Origin: JALZEG01 sp036258555
GTDB taxonomy: Bacteria; Actinomycetota; CADDZG01; WHSQ01
NCBI GenBank assembly: GCA_036258555.1
Contig: DATADL010000284.1
Location: forward strand, 1-19,246
Direction: 5' to 3'
Length of the DNA: 19,246 nt
Both the position numbers and the translations under genes were made by a program. Under the pieces are notes generated by a model. The model was not told where the DNA came from. It saw only the letters and a program-made list of their open reading frames with translations, and ran no database searches. Of this stretch, positions 8,301 to 15,021 are shown piece by piece. Every line of letters starts with the position of its first letter. The stretch's first letter is position 1.

Positions 8301-8385
8301 CCGCGCCGAGCCGGAGCCAGCCTCGACACCGTGCGATCCGGCGCCGATCTTCTTCGCGAATCACACCGTAAGGAGGTACTTCAGC

Positions 8386-8703
8386 ATGCCCCTGCCACCT
8401 CCGCTGACCGAGGAGCAGCGCAAGCAGGCCTTGGAGAAGGCCGCCGTGGCCCGCCGCGCTCGGGCCGAGCTGAAAGAGCAGCTCAAGAGCGGCCGCACCA
8501 GCTTGAAGGAGCTGCTCGACCGGACCGGGGACGAGGTGGTCGGGAAGATGAAGGTCTCCACCGTGCTCGAGTCGCTGCCCGGCGTGGGCCGGGTGCGGGC
8601 GCGCAAGCTGATGGAGCGCCTGGACATCTCCGAGTCGCGGCGTATGCGGGGGCTCGGCGCGAAGCAGAAGGAGAACCTCCTGCTCGAGTTCTCCCGCAGG
8701 TAG
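8386..8703 (+). CDS. mihF: Integration host factor, actinobacterial type (mIHF)
   Basis: A nucleoid-associated DNA-binding protein found in Actinobacteria and unrelated in sequence to proteobacterial IHF. The 105-residue product has a long basic N-terminal helix region (about 8-55, with PPPLTEEQRKQALEKAA) and a helix-two-turn-helix/HhH-like DNA-binding part centred on LPGVGRVRARKLME (64-77), the hallmark of the family. The ATG at 8386 is set by an excellent ribosome site, AAGGAGGT (8370-8377), eight bases upstream; the frame is open further 5', but no better start is visible. It sits before gmk, as in Streptomyces and Mycobacterium. Length matches the short form of the family. Confidence 0.95.
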   Translation: MPLPPPLTEEQRKQALEKAAVARRARAELKEQLKSGRTSLKELLDRTGDEVVGKMKVSTVLESLPGVGRVRARKLMERLDISESRRMRGLGAKQKENLLLEFSRR

Positions 8704-8710
8704 CCGGCAG

Positions 8711-9310
8711 TTGTCGTGGCGCCCCGGGGGCGGAAGCCCCGGCCGGCTCTTCGTCGTCTCCGGACCCTCGGGCGCCGGCAAGGGGACGGTCGTGAGAGGC
8801 GTGCTCGCGCGTCGTCCGGACGTCTTCCTATCGATCTCGGCGACGACGCGACCCGCCCGGCAGGGTGAGCGCAACGGCTCCGACTACCACTTCATCCCCG
8901 AGGCCGAGTTCCTCGGCATGCGTGACCGCGGCGAGTTCCTCGAGTCGGCCGAGGTCTACGGCAACTACTACGGGACGCCGCGAGCGCCGGTCGAGGCCGC
9001 GCTCAGCATCGGCAAGGACGTGTTGTGCGAGCTCGACATCCAGGGCGCTCAGGCGGTCAAGCGCGCCGAGCCCCACGCGATCCTGATCTTCATCGAGCCC
9101 CCGAGCCTCGACGACCTCAAGGTCCGGCTGCGCGGGCGGGGGACAGAGGACCACGACACGCTGGCGCAGCGCCTGCGCGCCGCCTACGACGAGGTGAAGG
9201 TCAAGGGGACCTACGACTACATCGTCGTGAACGACCAGGTGGACAGGGCCGTAGACGAGGTGCTCCGTATAATGGACGGCTCACGGACATCGAAAGGAAC
9301 CCCCCCATGA
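8711..9310 (+). CDS. gmk: Guanylate kinase
   Basis: Phosphorylates GMP to GDP with ATP. The 199-residue product begins after a short glycine-rich leader and has the P-loop GPSGAGKGT (18-26), the GMP-binding TTRPARQGERNGSDYHF block, EFLESAEVYGNYYGTP, and the lid region with RLRGRGTEDHDTLAQRL. The proposed start is TTG 8711, seven bases after the mihF stop; no ATG or GTG lies in frame before the P-loop, and the only ribosome-site candidate is a weak AGG (8698-8700). The last codons overlap the rpoZ start (ATGA). Function is secure; the exact start is not. Confidence 0.95.
   Translation: MSWRPGGGSPGRLFVVSGPSGAGKGTVVRGVLARRPDVFLSISATTRPARQGERNGSDYHFIPEAEFLGMRDRGEFLESAEVYGNYYGTPRAPVEAALSIGKDVLCELDIQGAQAVKRAEPHAILIFIEPPSLDDLKVRLRGRGTEDHDTLAQRLRAAYDEVKVKGTYDYIVVNDQVDRAVDEVLRIMDGSRTSKGTPP
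9268..9273 (+). promoter_or_regulatory. Possible -10 element upstream of rpoZ
   Basis: A perfect TATAAT stands 33 bases before the rpoZ ATG, inside the 3' end of gmk, in otherwise GC-rich sequence. No -35 element lies at the usual 16-19 base distance; the nearest TTGACA-like word, TGGACA (9240-9245), is 22 bases away. It could be an internal promoter that lets rpoZ be made independently, or only the codons for Arg-Ile-Met of gmk. Confidence 0.25.
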
Positions 9311-9555
9311 TCGAACCGAAGATCGAGACCCTCCTCGAGGAGGTCGACTCGAAGTACACGCTCGTGATCCTCGCCGCCAAGCGCAGCCGGCAGATCAACG
9401 CGTACTTCAGCCAGCTCGGCGAGGGCGTCGCCGAGTACACGCCGCCGCAGGTCCCGCTGTCGCCCGACCAGGCCCCCAAGGCGCTGTCGATCGCGCTCCA
9501 GGAGGTATCGGGAGGATCCGTCGCCTACGAGCGCACCACCGACGGGATCAAGTAG
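9307..9555 (+). CDS. rpoZ: DNA-directed RNA polymerase omega subunit
   Basis: The small subunit that helps fold and assemble the beta' subunit of RNA polymerase. The 82-residue product has the diagnostic first helix block SKYTLVILAAKRSRQINAYF (15-34), a proline linker and the second conserved block KALSIALQEVSGGSVAYE. The ATG at 9307 is supported by GAAAGGA (9292-9298) eight bases upstream and overlaps the gmk stop by four bases. The gmk-rpoZ-coaBC order is widely conserved. Length is typical for actinobacterial omega (about 80-110). Confidence 0.96.
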   Translation: MIEPKIETLLEEVDSKYTLVILAAKRSRQINAYFSQLGEGVAEYTPPQVPLSPDQAPKALSIALQEVSGGSVAYERTTDGIK

Positions 9556-9568
9556 CACCTCCGGTCCC

Positions 9569-10798
9569 GTGGACGCCGCCGACCTGAGCGGGGCCGCTCA
9601 GGGCAAGAAGGTCCTCGTCTGCGTCACCGGCGGCATAGCCGCGTACAAGGTCCCCTTCGTCGTGCGGTCGCTCGCCGAGCTCGGCGCGGACGTCCGCGTC
9701 GTCATGACGCGTTCGGCCGCGCGCTTCGTCGGCGAGCAGACCTTCGCGGCCCTCTCGGGGAACGACGTCTACACGGAGATGTTCGGAGCGGGGCCGGACG
9801 TCCCGCACGTCGAGCTGGCGCGCTCCGCGGACCTGGTCGTCGTCGCGCCCGCGACGGCGAACTCGCTGGCGAAGATGGCGCTCGGGCTCGCCGGCGACCT
9901 CTTCGCGAACGTGATGCTGACGGTCCGCTGCCCGATCCTGGTCGCGCCGGCGATGCACACCGAGATGTGGGAGCACGACGCGACGCAGGCGCACATGGCG
10001 ACGCTGCGGGGGCGCGGCGTCCACGTCGTGGGGCCGGAGTCCGGCGCGCTGTCGTCCGGCGACACGGGGCCGGGACGGATGTCCGAGCCGGACGCGATCG
10101 TCGGTGCGGCCCTGCGGCTGCTGCGGCGCGCCGGCGAGCTCGACGGCGTGCGGATGCTCGTGACCGCCGGGGGCACGCAGGAGCCGATCGATCCCGTGCG
10201 GTTCATAGGCAACCGGTCGTCAGGGCTGATGGGCTACCTCATCGCCGAGGAGGCCCAGCGCCGCGGCGCGAAGGTGACGCTCGTGTCGGGCCCGTCGAAC
10301 CTCACGCCGCCGGCGGGCGTGGACCTCGTGCGCGTGAAGACCGCGCAGGAGATGCGCGACGAGGTGTTCGCGGCCGCTCCCGAGGTCGACGTGATCGTGA
10401 AGGCGGCCGCGGTGGCGGACTTCATGCCGGCGGCGCACGCGGACGAGAAGCTGAAGAAGTCGGAGGGGCCCCCGGAGATCACGCTGGTGCCGACGCCGGA
10501 CATCCTGGCCGAGCTGGGGGCGTCGCCGGACGCGCGCAAGCCCGACGGTCTGCTCGTCGGCTTCGCCGCGGAGACCGAGCCGGACGCGACCGCGCTCGCG
10601 GCGCTCGCGCTCAAGAAGCTCGACGGGAAGAAGGCGGACCTGATAGTGGCGAACGACGTCGGGAGCCGGGACAGCGGCTTCGACGTGCCGACGAACCGCG
10701 CGGTGATCGCGTCGCGCGAGGGAGTGGTGGACGTGGGCCTGGTGACGAAGGGAGCCCTGGCGACGGCGCTGATAGACCACATCGCCTCGCTGCTTTGA
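9569..10798 (+). CDS. coaBC: Bifunctional phosphopantothenoylcysteine decarboxylase/synthetase
   Basis: Adds cysteine to 4'-phosphopantothenate (CoaB, using CTP) and decarboxylates the product (CoaC, FMN), two steps of coenzyme A synthesis. In the 409-residue product, the CoaC part (about 13-185) has His80 in PHVELARSADL, PATANS (94-99, the FMN motif) and PAMHTEMW (127-134). The CoaB part (about 192-409) has TAGGTQEPIDPVRFIGNRSSG (199-219), AAAVADF (279-285) and the Lys cluster around 294-297. In the CoaC flap, SSGDTGPGRM (162-171) lacks the cysteine that Escherichia coli uses there; from memory, actinobacterial homologues often lack it too. The GTG start at 9569 lies 13 bases after rpoZ. It ends 29 bases from the convergent XRE gene. 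Confidence 0.95.
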   Translation: MDAADLSGAAQGKKVLVCVTGGIAAYKVPFVVRSLAELGADVRVVMTRSAARFVGEQTFAALSGNDVYTEMFGAGPDVPHVELARSADLVVVAPATANSLAKMALGLAGDLFANVMLTVRCPILVAPAMHTEMWEHDATQAHMATLRGRGVHVVGPESGALSSGDTGPGRMSEPDAIVGAALRLLRRAGELDGVRMLVTAGGTQEPIDPVRFIGNRSSGLMGYLIAEEAQRRGAKVTLVSGPSNLTPPAGVDLVRVKTAQEMRDEVFAAAPEVDVIVKAAAVADFMPAAHADEKLKKSEGPPEITLVPTPDILAELGASPDARKPDGLLVGFAAETEPDATALAALALKKLDGKKADLIVANDVGSRDSGFDVPTNRAVIASREGVVDVGLVTKGALATALIDHIASLL

Positions 10799-10827
10799 TC
10801 CTTCGTCCCGTGGGTTCTAGCGACGCG

Positions 10828-11415
10828 TCACGGTCGTGAACTTCTGATCCAGCCCGCATTGATGTCCATCGCGTCCGGAATCTCTCCCAGTCCATGCTCG
10901 AGTGCGGCCGCTGGCGTTATGACGAAGAAGAGCGGAATAGAGAGACCGTCGTCTCCCTTCGTGTAGGCGAGTGCTCGCCCGATCGGGGGAAGGGAGTCGA
11001 AGTACACATCCTTGTCCCACGGACCCCAAGAGATGCGGACGCTGTGCGCTCTCTGAGTACGCCGCGGGTGAGGGGTCACCCGCGTCCATACGGCCCCGAC
11101 GTAGCTCGCAGGAAAGTGATGGAGCCATCGCTCGCGGAACTGTCCCACTGTAAGCGACGTGTGCGCCCCGAGCTCGAGGGCGTCGCGCTCGGCTCGTACA
11201 TCGCCCCCCGTCCCGAAGTAACGATCGAGGCTGTCGGCCAAAGCAGGGCCGAGTAGCTTCTCGCCACGTTCGACACGCGAGATCTCTGACCTCGAGGATC
11301 CAACCTCCGCAGCTAGCCGAGTCTGGCTCATCCGACCGCGCATTGCTCGGATACGTCGCCCCAGGAGTTGCATGCCCGCGATGAAGCCGGGGTCCGGCTG
11401 CATGTTCTTCCCCAC
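10828..11415 (-). CDS. XRE-type helix-turn-helix protein with unknown C-terminal domain
   Basis: The 195-residue product has an N-terminal Cro/C1-type HTH (about 16-66: GRRIRAMRGRMSQTRLAAEV followed by SSRSEISRVERGEKLL), so it probably binds DNA. The rest (about 85-195) is a beta-rich domain that I do not recognise, with SVRISWGPWDKDVYF and MDINAGW; no catalytic motif stands out. GTG 11415 is taken as the start (weak GGGAAAG seven bases before); ATG at 11403 is an alternative giving 191 residues. A palindrome touches the start region, suggesting self-regulation. The gene runs against coaBC and metK, and a stretch inside it (10921-10980) is only 36 of 60 G+C, lower than neighbouring genes, in keeping with acquisition by transfer. 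It could be part of a small regulatory or toxin-antitoxin-like pair with the divergent gene, but nothing proves that. Confidence 0.82.
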   Translation of the reverse strand: MGKNMQPDPGFIAGMQLLGRRIRAMRGRMSQTRLAAEVGSSRSEISRVERGEKLLGPALADSLDRYFGTGGDVRAERDALELGAHTSLTVGQFRERWLHHFPASYVGAVWTRVTPHPRRTQRAHSVRISWGPWDKDVYFDSLPPIGRALAYTKGDDGLSIPLFFVITPAAALEHGLGEIPDAMDINAGWIRSSRP

Positions 11416-11416
11416 A

Positions 11417-11430
11417 TGGGAACTTTCCCA
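11417..11430. promoter_or_regulatory. Palindrome TGGGAA-CT-TTCCCA, candidate operator
   Basis: A perfect inverted repeat with six-base arms and a two-base spacer lies two bases upstream of the XRE gene's GTG start, where a bound repressor would cover the ribosome site and promoter. Size and symmetry suit a dimeric XRE-family protein. The target is inferred from position only. Confidence 0.45.
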
Positions 11431-11451
11431 GGTTTCTCTCTAGGCGTTGTC

Positions 11452-11461
11452 ATTTCGAAAT
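11452..11461. promoter_or_regulatory. Palindrome ATTTCGAAAT in the divergent promoter region
   Basis: A ten-base perfect palindrome, AT-rich against a GC-rich background, midway between the divergent XRE gene and the 62-residue gene. It overlaps the end of TTGTCA (11447-11452), a possible -35 for the plus-strand gene, but the -10 is poor (GATGAT, 11469-11474). It may be a second operator or only part of a promoter. Confidence 0.35.
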
Positions 11462-11497
11462 CACCCCCGATGATGGAATCGAAAGGAGGTGAGATCG

Positions 11498-11686
11498 ATG
11501 TCACCGAAGTGGTACACGCAGGACAAGACGGACGACGTCCACGTAAAGGTTGCAGCCGACGAGGAGCGCGACACAGGCACGCCCACGACCAGCTTCGTGA
11601 TTGCGTATCGAGACGGCAGCGGCGACCACGAACACGTCGTGATCGACCATGACGGCAACACGGTGCACGACACCACCGCGAGCTAG
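11498..11686 (+). CDS. 62-residue acidic small protein, unknown function
   Basis: The ATG at 11498 is set by AAAGGAGGTGA (11482-11492), an almost full match to the anti-Shine-Dalgarno, with GGAGGT ending seven bases before the start; this is among the strongest ribosome sites in the window and argues for high translation. The GTG at 11489 overlaps that site and is therefore unlikely. The product (MSPKWYTQDKTDDVHVKVAA and onward) is rich in Asp, His and Thr and alternates strands and turns (TSFVIAYRDGSGDHEHVVIDHDGNTVHD), suggesting a small beta-sheet protein without signal peptide or membrane segment. I recognise no family. It is divergent from the XRE gene across an 82-base region with two palindromes, and is followed by a terminator-like hairpin, so it looks like a stand-alone transcript controlled by that regulator. 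Confidence 0.75.
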   Translation: MSPKWYTQDKTDDVHVKVAADEERDTGTPTTSFVIAYRDGSGDHEHVVIDHDGNTVHDTTAS

Positions 11687-11706
11687 GTGAGGGCTAAGCC
11701 GTCTCG

Positions 11707-11734
11707 GAGATGCCCCTGGCGCCGGGGGCATCTC
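11707..11734 (+). terminator. Terminator-like hairpin after the 62-residue gene
   Basis: A perfect ten-base stem, GAGATGCCCC (11707-11716) with GGGGCATCTC (11725-11734), and an eight-base loop, 20 bases after the small gene's stop. The T-run behind it is weak (TTGG), which is common for terminators in GC-rich Actinobacteria. It would separate the island transcript from metK. Confidence 0.6.
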
Positions 11735-11742
11735 TTGGTCGG

Positions 11743-11789
11743 ATGTTTCTCACATGACGCTCGCATATCACCGCCGATGTGAGAAACAT
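11743..11789. repeat. Perfect 13-bp inverted repeat, 21-base spacer
   Basis: ATGTTTCTCACAT (11743-11755) is the exact reverse complement of ATGTGAGAAACAT (11777-11789). The arms are AT-rich compared with their surroundings. No target-site duplication or open reading frame is seen. It could be a second hairpin on the RNA, a two-site operator for the metK promoter region, or the fused ends of a lost mobile element. Confidence 0.6.
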
Positions 11790-11895
11790 TGGCGCGCCGG
11801 CTCCTTGCCGTCTCGGCCGGCCGGGCGCCCGGCGATCAAAGGTCCGCCGGCCCGGCCCCGGGCTGCGGCCCCCGAAAACCGTCACACCCCGGCTA

Positions 11896-11901
11896 TAGGA
11901 T
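11896..11901 (+). promoter_or_regulatory. Predicted metK -10 element, possibly leaderless transcript
   Basis: TAGGAT (part of CTATAGGAT) fits TAnnnT and ends six bases before the metK ATG, the spacing expected when transcription begins at the start codon itself. No good -35 is seen 17 bases upstream. An alternative reading is that AGGA (11897-11900) is a weak ribosome site seven bases from the ATG. The preceding 11790-11893 contains only GC-rich palindromes, for example 11820-11833, and no recognised SAM riboswitch. Confidence 0.4.
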
Positions 11902-11907
11902 CGCCCG

Positions 11908-13104
11908 ATGACCACCCAACTCCACACGTTCACGTCGGAGTCCGTGACCGAGGGCCACCCCGACAAGATGGCCGACCAGATCTCGGACGCGATCCTCGAC
12001 GAGATCCTCGCCTCGGACCCGTTCGGCCGCGTGGCGTGCGAGACCCTCGTGACGACGGGCCTGGTCGTCGTCGCCGGTGAGATCTCCACGTCGTGCTACG
12101 TCGACATCCCGTCGGTCGTCCGCCGGACCGTCACCGACATCGGCTACACCTCTAGCAAGATCGGCTTCGACGGCGAGACGTGCGGCGTGAGCGTCGCCAT
12201 CCAGGAGCAGTCGAGCGACATCGACAAGGGCGTCAGCCAGAGCTACGAGGAGCGCCACGGCGAGACCGAGGACGAGGCCCTCGACAGCCAGGGGGCGGGC
12301 GACCAGGGGATGATGTTCGGGTACGCCTGCAACGAGAACGACGACCTGATGCCGATGCCGATCTGGCTCGCGCACCGTCTGGCCCAGCGGCTGTCCGAGG
12401 TCCGCAAGGCCGGCGTGCTTCCCTACCTCCGCCCGGACGGGAAGGTCCAGGTCACGATCGGCTACGACGGCACGAAGCCGGTCACGCTCGACACCGTCGT
12501 GTGCTCGACCCAGCACCAGCCGAACGTCGACGTCGAGACGTTGCTCAAGCCGGACCTCCTCCAGCACGTCGTCGAGCCCTTGATGCCGCCGGGGCTCGAC
12601 GCCGACGGGATGAGCTTCCTCGTCAACCCGACCGGCGTGTTCGAGATCGGCGGCCCCCGGGCGGACACCGGGCTGACCGGGCGCAAGATCATCATCGACA
12701 GCTACGGGGGCATGGCCCGTCACGGCGGCGGGGCCTTCTCGGGCAAGGACCCGACGAAGGTCGACCGCTCCGCCGCCTACGCCGGCCGCTACGTGGCGAA
12801 GAACGTCGTGGCCGCGGGGCTCGCGGAGCGCTTCGAGATGCAGGTCGCGTACGCGATCGGCGTGGCGCGGCCGGTCTCCATCGCAATCGACACGTTCGGG
12901 ACCGAGACCGTCGATCCGGCCCGCATCCTCGGGGCGATCAAGGAGGTCTTCGACCTGAGGCCGGCGGCGATAATCCGCGACCTGGACCTCAGGCGGCCGA
13001 TCTACCGGGCGACCTCCGCGTACGGTCACTTCGGCCGGTCCGAGAAGGACTTCACGTGGGAGCGCACCGATCGCGCGGATGAGCTCCGGCGACTCTGCAC
13101 CTAG
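11908..13104 (+). CDS. metK: S-adenosylmethionine synthetase
   Basis: Makes S-adenosylmethionine from methionine and ATP. The 398-residue product is full length and has the three-part fold with FTSESVTEGHPDK (8-20; His17 and Asp19 at the active site), the first signature GAGDQG (129-134), QPNVDVETLL, and the second, phosphate-binding signature GGGAFSGKD (273-281), followed by DRSAAYAGRYVAKNVVAAGL. ATG 11908 begins the normal N-terminus. The 3' end overlaps the priA start by 26 bases. In most Actinobacteria metK directly follows coaBC; here a 1.1-kb accessory island separates them and metK seems to have its own promoter. Confidence 0.98.
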   Translation: MTTQLHTFTSESVTEGHPDKMADQISDAILDEILASDPFGRVACETLVTTGLVVVAGEISTSCYVDIPSVVRRTVTDIGYTSSKIGFDGETCGVSVAIQEQSSDIDKGVSQSYEERHGETEDEALDSQGAGDQGMMFGYACNENDDLMPMPIWLAHRLAQRLSEVRKAGVLPYLRPDGKVQVTIGYDGTKPVTLDTVVCSTQHQPNVDVETLLKPDLLQHVVEPLMPPGLDADGMSFLVNPTGVFEIGGPRADTGLTGRKIIIDSYGGMARHGGGAFSGKDPTKVDRSAAYAGRYVAKNVVAAGLAERFEMQVAYAIGVARPVSIAIDTFGTETVDPARILGAIKEVFDLRPAAIIRDLDLRRPIYRATSAYGHFGRSEKDFTWERTDRADELRRLCT

Positions 13105-15004
13105 GCCCCCCGACCGCGTCTCGGTAGTTCCGCTCGTCCCCGCCTGGCGCGTGGACCGCGCCTACTCGTACACGGTTCCCGAGAAGCTGCGCGGGAAGCT
13201 CGCCGTGGGGTCGTTGGTCCGCGTGCCGTTCGGCGGCCGCAACGTCCGCGGAATCGTGGTCGACGGGACAACGCCCGTCTCCGAGGCGGAAGACCTCCTC
13301 GACGTCAAGGCGCTCGTCGTCGACGAGCCGCTGACGCCCCCGCCGCTCGATCGCCTCCTGGCGTGGGTCGCGGAGCGATACGTCACACCTCGATCGATCT
13401 GCCTTCAGCGGACGATCCCGCCGCGCGTGCGCGTCGAGGCCCCCCCGCCCGAGCCGCTGGCCGAGGCGCCGATCGAAGGCGGCCACGTGGCGCGGCTCCG
13501 GGGAGGCCGTAGCCTGCTCGACGCCATCTCGGACGGCGGGTCGGGGACGTGGGTGCTCCGGCCGATCCCGTCCGCCGATCGCGGGGAGCTCGTCGCCGAG
13601 CTGGTGAACGCCGCCGCCGGCACCGGCGGAGCCGTCCTCGTCGCCGTCCCCGAGGTCCGTTACGGCGCGGCCGTGATCGAGACGCTCGGCGCGCTGTGGC
13701 CCGCGGCCCGCGTGGACTCCGCGCAGGAGGACGCCGACAGGGCGCGCGCGTGGCTGCGGCTGGCCCGCGGCCACGGCCTCGGGGTGGGAGGACGCTCGGT
13801 CGTGTTCGCGCCGGCGCCGGCGCTCCGGTTGATCGTGATCGACGAGTCGCATCACGTCTCGTACAAGGAGGACCGCTCGCCCCGCTACGACGCGCGCAGG
13901 GTCGCGGTCGAGAGGGCGCGTTTGCAGGGCGCGGTTTGCGTGCTCGTCTCGCCGACTCCTTCGGTCGAGCACGGGGCCTTGGCGGCCTCCGGACGGTGGG
14001 GCTCGGTCCACCCGGACCGGGCCGACAAACGGGCCGCGCGGCCGCTGCCCGAGCACGCACCGCCTCCGGCCGACCGGGTGCTCGGAGGCGATCTGCACGC
14101 GCGGATGGCGAGGGCGCTCCACGGCGGGGGGCGCGTCGGTCTCCTCTCGACCCGGCGCGGGTTCGCCCGCACCCTCTGGTGCGCGGCGTGCCGGAGATCG
14201 CTGCGGTGCCCCGTATGCGAAGCCGGCCTCGCCTACGACCGCACCCCCCGCCGCGTGCGCTGCGTGCGCTGCGGGTTCGCGAGCGAGCCTCCCGACGCCT
14301 GCCCCTCCTGCGACGCGACGGAATGGCTCTACCTCGGCGCCGGCACGGAGCGCCTCGCCGAGCAGCTGCGGAAGGCCTTCCCGCACGCGGACGTGGCGCG
14401 CATGGATCCGGACGTGCTCGCCGAGGGACCTCCGGACGCGGACGCCAAACCGGACGTCTACCTCACCACGTGGATCGGCACGAAGCCGTCGCTGCGGCCG
14501 GACGTCTCGCTGGTCGGCGTGCTCGACGCCGACGCGTGGCTGCGACGACCCGACTGGCGGGCTCCCGAAGACGCGTACCAGGCCCTCGTCGCGATGTCGG
14601 AGTGGGCCGGGCCGGCCGCCGCGGGCGGACGCCTCTTCCTCCAGACGCGCGAGCCCTCACACCACGCCATCCAGGCGGTGATTCGCGGCGACTACGACTT
14701 CTTCCTCGAGCGCGAGCTGGAGGCGCGCCGCGAGCTCGGCTACCCCCCCTACTCCGAGCTCGTCAAGCTGAGCGCCACGGGGGCCGAAGCGCCGGACCTC
14801 ATGGCGGCGGCGGTCGAGGTATGCCGCTCGGCGGGGGCCCGCGTCCTCGGCCCCATCACTACGCGGCCCCCGGGAGCCGCCGAAGACGAGCTCCAGGCGC
14901 TCGTGAAGTGCCGGGACGCCCTGGAGGTCACCCCGGGGCTGCGGGGTATCCTCGCCCGGGCGCGCCCCGGCAGCCGGCTGCGCGTCGACGTCGACCCTCG
15001 TTGA
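13079..15004 (+). CDS. priA: PriA-like replication-restart protein without Walker A motif
   Basis: Primosomal protein N' homologue that in other bacteria recognises stalled forks and reloads the helicase. The 641-residue product has the N-terminal 3'-end-binding domain (about 15-115: VVPLVPAWRVDRAYSYTVPE, VGSLVRVPFGGR, GIVV) and a degenerate helicase core. The position of the ATP loop (GxTGSGKT in active PriA) reads GGSGTWVLRPIPSADRGE (153-170), without the Lys-Thr, while the Walker B region survives as VIDESHH (253-259). All eight zinc cysteines are present (368, 371, 377, 380, 395, 398, 408, 411). This matches the known actinobacterial condition, annotated as probably lacking helicase activity. 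ATG 13079 is inside the metK end and has no strong ribosome site; no other in-frame start precedes the conserved N-terminus. Confidence 0.92.
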   Translation: MSSGDSAPRPPDRVSVVPLVPAWRVDRAYSYTVPEKLRGKLAVGSLVRVPFGGRNVRGIVVDGTTPVSEAEDLLDVKALVVDEPLTPPPLDRLLAWVAERYVTPRSICLQRTIPPRVRVEAPPPEPLAEAPIEGGHVARLRGGRSLLDAISDGGSGTWVLRPIPSADRGELVAELVNAAAGTGGAVLVAVPEVRYGAAVIETLGALWPAARVDSAQEDADRARAWLRLARGHGLGVGGRSVVFAPAPALRLIVIDESHHVSYKEDRSPRYDARRVAVERARLQGAVCVLVSPTPSVEHGALAASGRWGSVHPDRADKRAARPLPEHAPPPADRVLGGDLHARMARALHGGGRVGLLSTRRGFARTLWCAACRRSLRCPVCEAGLAYDRTPRRVRCVRCGFASEPPDACPSCDATEWLYLGAGTERLAEQLRKAFPHADVARMDPDVLAEGPPDADAKPDVYLTTWIGTKPSLRPDVSLVGVLDADAWLRRPDWRAPEDAYQALVAMSEWAGPAAAGGRLFLQTREPSHHAIQAVIRGDYDFFLERELEARRELGYPPYSELVKLSATGAEAPDLMAAAVEVCRSAGARVLGPITTRPPGAAEDELQALVKCRDALEVTPGLRGILARARPGSRLRVDVDPR

Positions 15005-15021
15005 ACCCGGAGCATCGGCTG

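Noticed and set aside
8272..8385. Extended N-terminus for mIHF from an upstream in-frame start
   Set aside because: It would run through the predicted promoter, and AAGGAGGT eight bases before ATG 8386 marks the real start; 105 residues is the normal family length.
10894..11256. Plus-strand ORF inside the XRE-type gene
   Set aside because: Antisense to a gene with a clear HTH domain; no ribosome site or motif of its own.
11790..11907. Possible SAM riboswitch ahead of metK
   Set aside because: The stretch is only 118 bases, made largely of GC palindromes, with no recognisable SAM-box conserved core, and the likely -10 lies at its very end, leaving no leader RNA.
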